Shown: piece after piece, positions 1 to 10,363 of the stretch
How positions within the stretch are numbered: the first letter of the stretch is position 1
Layout: each line of letters opens with the position of its first letter
Assembly: GCA_017994835.1 (NCBI GenBank)
Contig: JAGOKC010000015.1
Span: 1 to 35,599, forward strand
Source of the DNA: Aquabacterium sp.
GTDB taxonomy: Bacteria > Pseudomonadota > Gammaproteobacteria > Burkholderiales > Burkholderiaceae_C
DNA length: 35,599 nucleotides
Direction: 5' to 3'
The notes under the pieces: generated by a model
What the model was told of the DNA's origin: nothing
Database searches by the model: none
The model's input: only the letters and a program-made list of their open reading frames with translations
Translations under genes and position numbers: made by a program

Positions 1-190
1 TCGCCTGGTCCTGGCACTGGTCCTTGGCGGCACCCGAGAACTGATCGCACTTCTCCTTCTCCACCTGGTAGCGGGCGTCGCTCTTGTCCTCTGCGGCGTC
101 CTTGCGGGCTTCGCTGGCCTTGCCGCTCGCCTTGCTGCGCGCATCGGCCGACGTTTCACGCGCAGCCGCGTTCGCATCCTTGGTCTTCAT
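1..190 (-). CDS. Partial hypothetical protein, Lys/Ala/Asp-rich with paired cysteines
   Basis: The minus strand is open from an ATG at 190 to the window edge, so the C-terminus is missing. The visible 63 residues are very hydrophilic and rich in Ala, Lys, Asp and Glu. They contain a segment of the form KEKCDQFSGAAKDQC. This resembles a repeated K-x-x-CD-x(2)-G-x-AKD-x-C pattern that I recall from small secreted or periplasmic proteins of Comamonadaceae. Those relatives start with a signal peptide, which is absent here. A stop codon lies nine codons upstream of the ATG, and the ribosome site is weak. The gene may therefore be a 5'-truncated relic, or the true start may differ. It is divergent from the DUF3096 gene. 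Function unknown. Confidence 0.5.
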   Translation of the reverse strand, partial: MKTKDANAAARETSADARSKASGKASEARKDAAEDKSDARYQVEKEKCDQFSGAAKDQCQDQA

Positions 191-231
191 CTGAACCTTG
201 GCATTGAGCGCCGCTCAACAGGAGACGCGCG

Positions 232-387
232 ATGAATCTGCACCTCGGTCTGACGCCCTTGATTTCGTTGCTCGCCGGCATCCTCATCCTGGTGATGCCG
301 CGCCTGCTCAACTACATCGTCGCCATCTACCTGATCGTCATTGGTCTGATCGGGCTGCTGGGGGCTGCTGGCACACGGATCGGTTGA
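232..387 (+). CDS. DUF3096 family small membrane protein (51 aa)
   Basis: A 51-codon frame starts at an ATG placed about 6 bases after a GGAGA ribosome site at 221-225. The product is almost entirely hydrophobic, with two likely membrane helices separated by PRLLNYIVAIYLI. That PRLLNYIVA core is the hallmark I associate with DUF3096, a family of roughly 50-residue inner-membrane proteins of unknown function common in proteobacteria. The length matches the family. It stands alone, divergent from the partial gene at 1-190, and is followed by two small GC-rich palindromes (390-401 and 400-415) without a T tract. The family assignment rests on sequence memory, and the role is unknown. Confidence 0.85.
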   Translation: MNLHLGLTPLISLLAGILILVMPRLLNYIVAIYLIVIGLIGLLGAAGTRIG

Positions 388-440
388 ATCCGGACGTCCG
401 GTGGCTACGGCCACCGCACTGGGCGTCGCCCCTTCCACGC

Positions 441-581
441 TCACAGACCGAAGTCGTAATCAATCGTCAAGGGGGCATGGTCGCTGAACCACTGCGCCTT
501 GAACACACCTGCGGCACGGGCCGTAGCGGCCAAATCGGGTGTCGCGAGATGGTAGTCAATGCGGCGAAAACCTACATTTTT
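441..581 (-). pseudogene. 3' fragment of an exonuclease III gene (diverged second copy)
   Basis: The minus strand here encodes the last 46 residues of an exonuclease III, from KNVG through RIDYHLATP and the catalytic-region SDHAPLTIDYDF to a stop at 441-443. By hand alignment it matches about 37 of 46 positions of the C-terminus of the intact xth gene at 2473-3285. It carries one extra Arg codon (GFRRIDY against GWRIDY). Similarity stops abruptly near 581, and upstream codons do not resemble ExoIII. The 5' four-fifths of the gene is missing, so this is a remnant. It lies downstream of the Fic gene in the same orientation as the intact xth, so the pair brackets an island of about 1.9 kb. Confidence 0.85.
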
Positions 582-701
582 TACACTCGACTCCCAACAA
601 TCTTTGTCGAGCGGCTGCGACATTGCCCCGCACCTCAGCGCCTTCACCCATCACTTGCTCGGCAAGCATGATTGTCAGGACTTGGCCTCGCGCTCCGGAG
701 T

Positions 702-2243
702 TCATTCCCGCATCTCTTGCGCGATGAACTCGGCCAACGGCGTGATCTCCCCTTTGACGCTTGCGGCTTCCAGTGCCTCCATGTACTTATCCCGCCGACT
801 CATCCGGATCACCGTCCACGGGTAGCCGCCGGATGCGAGCATAGTGTTCATCAGGAAACGACCGATGCGGCCATTGCCGTCGTAGTACGGGTGAATAAAT
901 ACGAAGAGGTGATGCCCAAGCACAGCGCGAACGCAGGCTTCGGATTCCGCCTCGAGCAGATCCCACAACGCTTCCAAAGAATCCAGAATGGCATCACTGG
1001 GCAGCGGCGTGTGCATCGAGTTGCGGATGAAGATGGGGCCACGCCGATAGCCGGCAAGCTGACTAGCCTCGACAATGCCAGCTGTGACCGACGGGCCGAA
1101 CAGCTCGGCATACCAGTCGTGGTGATCGCGCTTGCCCACGAGGCCAGCGTTGTCCTTTGCCAGCACCTTGCCGATGCTCTCCTTGACCGCCTGAAAGGCC
1201 TGGTAGTAGCCCCGCGCTGCTAGCGCATTCCTCGTCTTGTTGCTCTCTGGGTCGCCATCTGGATTCCAGTCTCCGCGCGCTACGCGCTCGATCAGTTCGT
1301 CGGTAACGCGGTAGCCTTCGATGGATAGTGAGTTATAGGCGTCAGAGACATAGCGCTCGTCAACCTGTGCCAGATAGCCGGCGCTCTGGTTCTCGAGGCC
1401 GGGCTCGGGCGGGAAGGCATTGATGACGTCCTGGCGCCACCCGGCCCACATGGAGCGCAGGCGCAGCACACAGGGTGAGCGCTCCTTGCTGGGTGAGATC
1501 GTGGGCTCGGCCAGCACAAAGGGGTTGGTCAACTTGAGCGTGACCTTGTACTGGGCAAAGGCCTTGCGAATGCGCTCGGTCTCGTCCGGGCGCTTGACGA
1601 ATTCGAACGCTGCGGCGAGTCGCCCGGCGGCCGTGACCATCTTGTCGCCAGCCAGCAGTGTCGGTAGCAATTCGGACGCATTGCGGATGGTGGCCAGCGC
1701 GATCTCGGCTTCACGCGGGTTGTTGACGAAGAACGAAGGACCGGCCAAGCACAGCGCCTCGGCAACGGGCCAGACTTGTAGACCTCGGACCTCCACGCGT
1801 GCGGTGGGAACACGGTTTTTGTCGGGATACACGAGTAAGGATGTGTCGAAGGGCAGATCCACTTTGGATGTTCCGCTGTCGACCGTGACGCATGTTACCT
1901 GCTTGGGTACTGTGGTGTTGCCTGTGTGCAGCATCAACGATGCATCCGGATTCAGGCAGTACCGCTTGCCGAATCGTTTACCCAGGTAGCCAGAAACGAA
2001 GGCCCAGAAGGACGCGTACCACGCTGTGGTGTCTCCGTCGTTGTCGCTCGGGCTGCTGCAGATGTACCAGCCCTTCATGACCGGCCTCAAGAACCCCATG
2101 TCGACCAATATGGCCCGTTGGTCGTCATCCTTAAAGTCAGAAGCTTCCACAACGCCGTTGTGCTTTTCCTGGAGTCGCTTGAGCGTCTTCAATGCAGCGG
2201 TGAGGGTTGGGTTGCCCTTAGGCCGTTGTGGTGTGGGCGGCAT
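702..2243 (-). CDS. Fic-domain protein with N-terminal AbiEi-like winged-helix region
   Basis: This 513-aa protein has a complete Fic active-site motif, HPYYDGNGRIGR, at residues 451-462 (catalytic His451; Asp455, Asn457 and Arg459 present). Fic enzymes usually transfer AMP from ATP to a target protein hydroxyl. A candidate inhibitory motif of the class II type, (S/T)xxxE(G/N), is SLSIEG at 305-310, ahead of the catalytic core. Residues 15-65 look like a short winged helix ending in GFLRPVMKGWYI. Residues 75-240 resemble the sensor part of AbiEi-type antitoxins, including LNPDASLMLHTG. I read it as a regulator-like module fused to a Fic toxin-like domain. Translation starts 7 bases from four 23-bp direct repeats. 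No separate antitoxin gene is present. The gene sits between the intact and broken xth copies, which suggests acquisition. The AbiEi relation is an inference. Confidence 0.9.
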   Translation of the reverse strand: MPPTPQRPKGNPTLTAALKTLKRLQEKHNGVVEASDFKDDDQRAILVDMGFLRPVMKGWYICSSPSDNDGDTTAWYASFWAFVSGYLGKRFGKRYCLNPDASLMLHTGNTTVPKQVTCVTVDSGTSKVDLPFDTSLLVYPDKNRVPTARVEVRGLQVWPVAEALCLAGPSFFVNNPREAEIALATIRNASELLPTLLAGDKMVTAAGRLAAAFEFVKRPDETERIRKAFAQYKVTLKLTNPFVLAEPTISPSKERSPCVLRLRSMWAGWRQDVINAFPPEPGLENQSAGYLAQVDERYVSDAYNSLSIEGYRVTDELIERVARGDWNPDGDPESNKTRNALAARGYYQAFQAVKESIGKVLAKDNAGLVGKRDHHDWYAELFGPSVTAGIVEASQLAGYRRGPIFIRNSMHTPLPSDAILDSLEALWDLLEAESEACVRAVLGHHLFVFIHPYYDGNGRIGRFLMNTMLASGGYPWTVIRMSRRDKYMEALEAASVKGEITPLAEFIAQEMRE

Positions 2244-2249
2244 AAATTC

Positions 2250-2341
2250 ACTTTGCTATTTGCAGGAATTTTACTTTTCTATCTGCTTGAAATCTACTTT
2301 GCTATCGATCTGAAAAATACTTTTCTATCGGATGCGTGATG
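2250..2341 (-). repeat. Four 23-bp direct repeats upstream of the Fic gene (putative operator)
   Basis: The plus-strand core ACTTTKCTAT occurs at 2250-2259, 2273-2282, 2296-2305 and 2319-2328, so the period is exactly 23 bp. The variable base alternates G, T, G, T. A second block, GAA at unit positions 17-19, is conserved in the first three units. Read in the direction of the Fic gene the core is ATAGMAAAGT, and the array ends 6 bases before its start codon. The stretch is AT-rich in an otherwise GC-rich sequence. Regular spacing beside a gene with a winged-helix N-terminus suggests an autoregulatory operator. An iteron-like replication role is less likely, as no replication gene is nearby. 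Confidence 0.85.
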
Positions 2342-2472
2342 AGCTGCTGACTCTGGCTCTACGGCTAACCGCGAAGCCGGACGTGGATGCCCTGCGCCAA
2401 CCAGTACAGCTCGGACATGAGGGGGCCAGACCATGCTGGCTACCGATGTCTGCGGCCCCTGGTGATATCCGG

Positions 2473-3285
2473 TCAAAGCGCGAAGTCGTAGTCGATGGTC
2501 AGCGGCGCGTGGTCACTGAACCACTGATCCTTGAACACGCTGGCTTGGCGCGCGGCACCCGCTAACCCAGGGGTCGCCAAATGGTAGTCAATCCGCCACC
2601 CTACGTTCTTCGCGCGCGCCTGGCCCCGGTTGCTCCACCACGTGTAGCACTCGTCCGTGGTGTCGGGGTGCAGATGTCGGTACACGTCCACCAGCCGGGT
2701 GCGGCCTGCCGGGTCCAGCAGCCGCGTCATCCAGGCGCGCTCCTCTGGCAAAAAGCCGCTGTTCTTGAGGTTGCCCTTCCAGTTTTTCAGGTCGATTTCC
2801 TGGTGGGCGATGTTGACGTCACCCAGCAAGATGAATTCGCGCTCGCCACGCAGCGCAGCCAGATGCGGCTCGATCATGTCCAGAAAGCGGAACTTGGCTT
2901 GCTGACGCTCCTCACTGCTGGAACCACTGGGAAAGTAACAACTGATGAGTGACAGTTTGCGCCCCGGCTTGTCAAAGCGCAGCTCCACATAGCGACCCTC
3001 CGGGTCGAACTCCCCACTCGGGTCCGCGCATCCCAGGCCTGTGATCACATCCGAAGGTTCGTGCTTCGTGTACAGCCCCACCCCGGAATATCCCTTCTTC
3101 TCGGCATGGTGAAAATGCCCATTCATACCGGCAAACGCCTTCAGTGGTGTCGGCATGTCGTCGGCGTGCACCTTCAACTCCTGCACGCCCATACAATCGG
3201 CCGACATGCTTTCTGCCCAGGGCACAAGCCCCTTGGTTGCCGCCGAGCGGACGCCGTTGAGGTTGAGAGAGACCAGACGAAACAC
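2473..3285 (-). CDS. xth: Exodeoxyribonuclease III
   Basis: This 270-aa protein is an AP endonuclease and 3'-5' exonuclease of base-excision repair (EEP fold). Visible motifs are the start SLNLNGVRSA, the metal-ligand region MGVQELK, GYSGVGLYTK, ISCYFPSGS, the LLGDVNIAH loop carrying catalytic Asp and Asn, NVGWRIDYHLA and the terminal SDHAPLTIDYDF. Length is normal for the family. No ATG lies in frame near the N-terminus. The best start is GTG at 3285-3283, giving VFRLVSLNLN, with no obvious ribosome site. The frame stays open far upstream only because it runs antisense to pyrE. It diverges from pyrE with just 15 bases between start codons. A broken copy of its 3' end lies at 441-581. Confidence 0.95.
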   Translation of the reverse strand: MFRLVSLNLNGVRSAATKGLVPWAESMSADCMGVQELKVHADDMPTPLKAFAGMNGHFHHAEKKGYSGVGLYTKHEPSDVITGLGCADPSGEFDPEGRYVELRFDKPGRKLSLISCYFPSGSSSEERQQAKFRFLDMIEPHLAALRGEREFILLGDVNIAHQEIDLKNWKGNLKNSGFLPEERAWMTRLLDPAGRTRLVDVYRHLHPDTTDECYTWWSNRGQARAKNVGWRIDYHLATPGLAGAARQASVFKDQWFSDHAPLTIDYDFAL

Positions 3286-3300
3286 AAGACACCATTCATC

Positions 3301-3978
3301 ATGAGCAACACCCCTGCCAACGACACACTCGCTCAGGACTTCGTGGCCTTTGCGGTGCAATCCCAGGTGCTGCGCTTTGGAGAGTTCAAGACCAAGGCCG
3401 GGCGCCTGTCGCCCTATTTCTTCAATGCCGGCTTGTTCGACGACGGCGCCAAACTGGGCCGCCTGGCTCAATTCTATGCACGCCGCCTTGTCGAGTCCGG
3501 TTTGCAGTTCGACATGCTCTTCGGCCCGGCCTACAAAGGCATCACCCTGGCGGCCGCCGTGTCCATCGAACTGGCCCGCCTGGGCCACAACAAGCCCTTT
3601 GCCTACAACCGCAAAGAGGCCAAGGACCACGGCGAAGGCGGCACCCTGGTCGGTGCACCCGTGCAGGGCCGCGTGCTCATCATCGACGACGTCATCTCGG
3701 CCGGCACCTCGGTGCGCGAGTCCATCGAACTGATCAAATCGGCCGGTGCCACGCCTTGTGGCGTCACCATCGCGCTCGACCGCCAGGAAAAAGCCACCGC
3801 CAACGGTCAGGATGCCGCCGAAAGCGCCGTCCAGCAGGTCGAACAGCACTACGGCCTGCCCGTCGTCGCCATCGCCACCCTGGGTGACCTGCTGCATTAC
3901 CTCGAAACCCAGTCTGACCCCGCCCTGACGGCTTTCCACCCTGCGGTGCTCGCTTACCGTCAACGATACGGCGTCTGA
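3301..3978 (+). CDS. pyrE: Orotate phosphoribosyltransferase
   Basis: PyrE converts orotate plus PRPP to orotidine 5'-monophosphate in pyrimidine synthesis, in the cytoplasm. The 225-aa product has the family start (FGEFKTKAGRLSPYFFNAG), the substrate region FGPAYKGITLA, the flexible-loop sequence YNRKEAKDHGEGG with its conserved Lys, and the PRPP-binding signature VLIIDDVISAGTS. Length is typical. The ATG at 3301 has no recognisable ribosome site, and only 15 bases separate it from the divergent xth start. The message may therefore be leaderless, or it may be transcribed from a promoter inside xth. It is followed after 55 bases by the DUF4124-like gene. Confidence 0.97.
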   Translation: MSNTPANDTLAQDFVAFAVQSQVLRFGEFKTKAGRLSPYFFNAGLFDDGAKLGRLAQFYARRLVESGLQFDMLFGPAYKGITLAAAVSIELARLGHNKPFAYNRKEAKDHGEGGTLVGAPVQGRVLIIDDVISAGTSVRESIELIKSAGATPCGVTIALDRQEKATANGQDAAESAVQQVEQHYGLPVVAIATLGDLLHYLETQSDPALTAFHPAVLAYRQRYGV

Positions 3979-4760
3979 CACGTTTTATCATCACCCGACG
4001 GCGTGTCCTGCCGCCCACCCTGCCGGAGTTGCCATGTTGAAGTCTTTGCCACTCACTGCCTGCCCTCCACCTCACGCGCGCCCGTTCTGGGCATGGATGT
4101 TGGCGGGTGTACTGGCCTGGGGCGGGTCTGCCAGCAATGCTCTGGCGCAGACCACGTCATCAACCGGCGCGATCTACACCTGCATTGACTCGGCAGGCAA
4201 ACGCCTCACCTCTGATCGCCTCATCAGCGAGTGCCTGGACCGCGAACAGCGCGTGCTCAACAGGGATGGCTCCGTGCGCATGGTGCTGCCACCGCGTATG
4301 AGCACCGAAGAGCGCGCCGCTGCCGAAGCGCGCAAGCGCGAGCGGGCGCTGGCCGAAGCCGCACAGAAAGATGCCGTCCGACGTGATCGCAACCTGCTCA
4401 TGCGCTATCCCAGTCAGGCCGCGCACGACAAGGCACGCGAAGCCGCGATGGACGACCTGCACAAGGCCATTGCCGTGTCCGACAAGCGCCTGCAAGATCT
4501 GCGTGGCGAGCGCCAGCCGCTCGACGCCGAAACCGAGTTCTATCAAGGCAAGCGTCTGCCGCCCAAGCTGCGTGGCGAAATCGAAGCCAACGACGCCCAG
4601 CAACAGGCACAGCTCGACATCATCAAGCAGCAGCGGGCCGAGATGGTGCGCCTCAACGCCCTGTACGACGCCGAGTTGACGCGCTTGCGTCATTTGTGGG
4701 GAGGCGGTTCGGTGCCTGGCACGGTGTCAGCGACCTCCGCGCCAGGCATCGCCAATGGCG

Positions 4761-6239
<1,479 letters not shown>

Positions 6240-6266
6240 GGGGGTGTCTCTCTCGTCTCGGTGAAA

Positions 6267-7760
6267 TCAGCCCAGCGCAGCCGGGGCGCGCAGATGCCAG
6301 TCGGTGGCTTGCTGGAAGGCGTGCGCCGTGTGCAGCAACTGCGCCTCTTGCCAGTAATTGCCGATCAGCTGCAGGCCCACAGGCAGGCCATGCTCGCCAA
6401 AGCCGCAAGGCACGCTCATGCCGGGCAGACCGGCCAGCGAGGCGGGCAGGGTGAAGATGTCGGCCAGGTACTCCTGCACCGGATCGGTCGATGAGCCAAT
6501 CGGGCGCGCCACCGTGGGTGCCACCGGGCCAGCGATCACGTCGCAGACCTGGAAGGCGGTCTGGAAGTCATCAGCGATCATGCGGCGCAATTTTTGAGCC
6601 TGCAGATAGTAGGCGTCGTAATAGCCATGCGACAGCACATAGGTGCCGATCATGATGCGACGCTTGACCTCGGGGCCAAAGCCCTCGGCGCGCGTCTTGC
6701 GGTACATGTCGTTCAGATCGCTGTACTTGGCAGCACGATGGCCGAACTTGACGCCATCAAAGCGGCTCAGGTTGGACGAGGCCTCGGCCGGCGCGATGAT
6801 GTAGTACACGGGGATGGACAGCTCGGTGCGCGGCAGGCTGATGTCCACCAGCGTGGCGCCCAGGCTCTCCAGTTGCGCCAGGGCCGCTCGGTTGGTGGTC
6901 AGTACGTCGGCGCTCACGCCGTCACCGAAGAACTCCTTGGGCACGCCCACGCGCAGCCCTTGCAGGGGTTTCTCGGCGGTAGCCCCGACACGCATGTCGG
7001 TCAATGCCCCCACGAAATCAGGGACAGGCTGTTGGGCGCTGGTGGCGTCACGTTCATCGAAACCGCTCATCGCCTGCAACAGCAGGGCGCAATCTTCGGC
7101 GGTGCGGGCCATCGGGCCGGCCTGGTCCAGCGACGAGGCAAACGCGATCATGCCAAAGCGCGAGCAGCGACCATAGGTCGGCTTGATACCGGTGATGCCG
7201 GTCAGCGCGGCGGGCTGACGGATCGAGCCCCCCGTGTCCGAGCCCGTGGCACCACTCACCAGCCGACCTGAAACGGCCACAGCTGAACCGCCGGACGAAC
7301 CCCCGGCAATTTGCGCCAGCATCCACGGATTGCGGGCCACGCCATAGGCCGAGTTCTCGGTGGCACCGCCCATGGCGAACTCGTCGCAGTTCACCTTGCC
7401 GATGCTCACCGTGCCTGCCGCTTTCAAGCGGGCCACCACCGTGGCGTCGAACGGGCTCATATAGCCCTTGAGCATCTTTGAGGCCGCTGTGGTGGGCTGG
7501 CCTTGCGTCACAAAAATGTCCTTGTGGGCAATGGGCACGCCGTCGAGCGGGCCTCGTGACTGTCCGGCCGCGCGGCGCGCGTCCGCTGCGGCCGCATCAG
7601 CCAGCGCACCCTCCGTATTCACGTGCAGGAACGCACCCAGTTGGCCATTGCAGGTCGCAATGCGGTCCAGCGCATGCTGGGTCAGGGCCACGGAGGTCGT
7701 CTGGCCGGTGGCCAGGGCCTGGCTCTGCTGGGCCAGGGTCAGATCATGCAGCGCGCTCAT
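6267..7760 (-). CDS. gatA: Asp-tRNA(Asn)/Glu-tRNA(Gln) amidotransferase subunit A
   Basis: GatA is the glutaminase of the GatCAB complex and releases ammonia for GatB. The 497-aa protein has the amidase signature [11 protein letters not shown] and [13 protein letters not shown]. The catalytic Ser-cisSer-Lys triad is intact: Lys80 (in PIAHKDIF), Ser155 and Ser179, the positions expected from characterised GatA enzymes. The first codons overlap the end of gatC by four bases (ATGA type), consistent with translational coupling. The C-terminus carries the usual [13 protein letters not shown] block. Nothing is missing. Confidence 0.97.
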   Translation of the reverse strand: MSALHDLTLAQQSQALATGQTTSVALTQHALDRIATCNGQLGAFLHVNTEGALADAAAADARRAAGQSRGPLDGVPIAHKDIFVTQGQPTTAASKMLKGYMSPFDATVVARLKAAGTVSIGKVNCDEFAMGGATENSAYGVARNPWMLAQIAGGSSGGSAVAVSGRLVSGATGSDTGGSIRQPAALTGITGIKPTYGRCSRFGMIAFASSLDQAGPMARTAEDCALLLQAMSGFDERDATSAQQPVPDFVGALTDMRVGATAEKPLQGLRVGVPKEFFGDGVSADVLTTNRAALAQLESLGATLVDISLPRTELSIPVYYIIAPAEASSNLSRFDGVKFGHRAAKYSDLNDMYRKTRAEGFGPEVKRRIMIGTYVLSHGYYDAYYLQAQKLRRMIADDFQTAFQVCDVIAGPVAPTVARPIGSSTDPVQEYLADIFTLPASLAGLPGMSVPCGFGEHGLPVGLQLIGNYWQEAQLLHTAHAFQQATDWHLRAPAALG

Positions 7761-8056
7761 TCGATCACCTTGGGCACCAGGAACAGGCCGCCATCCTGGG
7801 CGGGAGCGTTGGCCATGTTGGCCTCACGGTTGTCGGGTTCGGTGACCGTGTCGGCACGCAGACGCAAGGTCACGTCCTCGATGGCCGACAGCGGCGTGTA
7901 CAGCGGCTCGACACCCGAGGTGTCAACCGCACGCATCTTCTCGACGATGTCGAAAAACTCGTTGAGCTGGGTCAGCATCGCAGCCTGTTCGTCGTCGCGC
8001 AGTTCAAGGCGCGCGAGCTGGGCAATGCGGCTGACGTCTTCTGAGGTCAGGGCCAT
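7757..8056 (-). CDS. gatC: Asp-tRNA(Asn)/Glu-tRNA(Gln) amidotransferase subunit C
   Basis: GatC is the small subunit that wraps GatA and GatB and stabilises the complex. The 99-aa product starts [19 protein letters not shown], the standard family N-terminus, and has the [12 protein letters not shown] helix and the VEPLYTP segment. The frame is open further upstream, but ATG 8056 is preferred because of the family alignment and a GGAAG ribosome site just before it. It is the first gene of gatCAB and overlaps gatA by four bases. It diverges from mreB across a 294-base region that contains a DnaA box. Confidence 0.96.
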   Translation of the reverse strand: MALTSEDVSRIAQLARLELRDDEQAAMLTQLNEFFDIVEKMRAVDTSGVEPLYTPLSAIEDVTLRLRADTVTEPDNREANMANAPAQDGGLFLVPKVIE

Positions 8057-8124
8057 GGTTCTTCCAGGGGTAACAGACGGTTGCACTGCCATTCGCAAGG
8101 CAGGCCATAGGGTATTATCGTAGG

Positions 8125-8133
8125 TTATCCACA
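8125..8133 (+). promoter_or_regulatory. Perfect DnaA box (TTATCCACA) between gatC and mreB
   Basis: The 9-mer TTATCCACA is the high-affinity E. coli-type DnaA box. It lies in the 294-base divergent region between gatC and mreB, 69 bases upstream of gatC. A GATAAT hexamer on the minus strand (8119-8114), six bases from the box, could be the gatC -10 element. I find no good -35 partner. No second exact box was noticed in the window. Binding by DnaA is an inference. The rest of the region holds the untranslated leader of mreB with a GGAG site just before its start; I see no other clear signal. Confidence 0.55.
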
Positions 8134-8308
8134 AACCACATTTGTCCTGAGTGGGGCAAGGTGGTTTGAGCGGGTATCAGCCAGTTTTCGGACAGGCGAT
8201 CGGGTGTGTCGCGAACCTTGCAGAGGTCGCCACCGGGCCGCAGGTCTCACCTATCAGCGGGCCACCGCAACCCGCCTGTTTCGTTTCGTGCGTGAGTATC
8301 CCGCATGA

Positions 8309-9394
<1,086 letters not shown>

Positions 9395-9411
9395 CCCTCG
9401 CGAAGGATGTG

Positions 9412-9436
9412 CGGACCTTCGGGTCCGTTTGCTTTC
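9412..9436 (+). terminator. UUCG-tetraloop hairpin between mreB and mreC (attenuator candidate)
   Basis: CGGACC (9412-9417), TTCG (9418-9421) and GGTCCG (9422-9427) form a perfect 6-bp stem closed by the very stable C(UUCG)G tetraloop, followed by TTTGCTTTC. It starts 18 bases after the mreB stop and ends just before the mreC ATG. The T tract is broken, so partial termination or mRNA 3'-end protection of mreB is more likely than full termination. This is a prediction from the sequence only. Confidence 0.6.
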
Positions 9437-10363
9437 ATGCCGCTGGCCACGCTGGATCGCACGCCGCCCCCTTTTTTCAAGCAGGGACCATCGGCGTTCA
9501 CACGTCTGCTGTTTTTTGCGGCGCTGGCCATTTTGTTGATGGTGGCCGACGCCCGCTGGAAAATCACGCAGCCGCTGCGTCTGGTGTTGGCCACGCTGTT
9601 GCAGCCCGTGCAGCAGGTGCTGCTGGTGCCGGTGCGAACCTGGGAGATGACCGGACACTACGTGGCCGGCGTGGGAGAGGCGCGCACCCTGCATGCGCGC
9701 GCACAACGTCAGTTGTCCGAGCAGGCCGAGCGCGTGACCCGCATGGTGCAGCTTGAGCGCGAAAACGAACGGCTGCGCGCCCTGCTGACGCTGCGCCCCC
9801 GCATCGAAGTCGCGACCCTGGCCGCCGAGGTGCTGTACGACGCGCCCGACCCCTACTCGCGCAAGGTCGTGATCGACCAGGGTCGCCGTCACGGTGTCAA
9901 CCTGGGCTCGCCAGTGCTCGACGAGCGCGGGGTGCTCGGGCAGGTCACGCGGGTCTATCCCGTGACGGCCGAGGTGACCTTGGTCACCGACAAGGACGCC
10001 GCCGTGCCCGTGGTCAATGTCCGAACACAGCACCGTGGCGTGGCCTACGGCCTGCCGCAGTCGGCGGGCATGGAGTTGCGTTTCATGGCGGGCAATGCCG
10101 ATGTGCAGCCTGGCGATGTTCTGCAGACCTCGGGTCTGGACGGCATCTACCCCGCGGGTGTGCCGGTGGCCAAGGTGGTGCGCGTGGATCGCCGTGCCGA
10201 TTCGGCTTTTGCCCGCATCGTTCTGCTCCCGCTGGCCCAGCCTGACAGCGCACGCCATGTGTTGTTGTTGCAGCCTTTGTCCACCCGTCTGCCGGCCCGC
10301 CCAGAAGCTGCAGCGGCCGATGCCCCCGCCGAGGCGGTCAGCATCTCCAGGAGTCAGCCATGA
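9437..10363 (+). CDS. mreC: Rod shape-determining protein MreC
   Basis: MreC is a bitopic inner-membrane protein whose periplasmic part forms filaments and activates PBP2. The 308-aa product starts MPLATLDRTPPPFFKQGPSA, which matches the betaproteobacterial MreC start. It then has one membrane helix (about residues 23-40), a coiled coil (about 75-110, ERVTRMVQLERENERLRALL) and the beta-rich domain. An ATG ten codons upstream (9407) is possible, but it would put the intergenic hairpin inside the gene and has a ribosome site too close to it. The last four bases overlap mreD. The C-terminus is an Ala/Pro-rich tail. Confidence 0.95.
   Translation: MPLATLDRTPPPFFKQGPSAFTRLLFFAALAILLMVADARWKITQPLRLVLATLLQPVQQVLLVPVRTWEMTGHYVAGVGEARTLHARAQRQLSEQAERVTRMVQLERENERLRALLTLRPRIEVATLAAEVLYDAPDPYSRKVVIDQGRRHGVNLGSPVLDERGVLGQVTRVYPVTAEVTLVTDKDAAVPVVNVRTQHRGVAYGLPQSAGMELRFMAGNADVQPGDVLQTSGLDGIYPAGVPVAKVVRVDRRADSAFARIVLLPLAQPDSARHVLLLQPLSTRLPARPEAAAADAPAEAVSISRSQP

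Noticed and set aside
390..415. Two overlapping GC-rich palindromes after the DUF3096 gene
   Set aside because: They can fold but have no T tract, so I do not call a terminator. The 12-bp palindrome alone is weak evidence of a binding site.
2342..2472. Possible small gene between the Fic repeats and the xth stop
   Set aside because: A 60-codon minus-strand frame exists, but it lacks a ribosome site and any recognisable sequence. I see nothing else supported in this stretch.
3286..3981. N-terminal extension of the xth frame to an ATG at 3981
   Set aside because: The extra residues are purely antisense to pyrE, and ExoIII homology begins only at the GTG near 3285.
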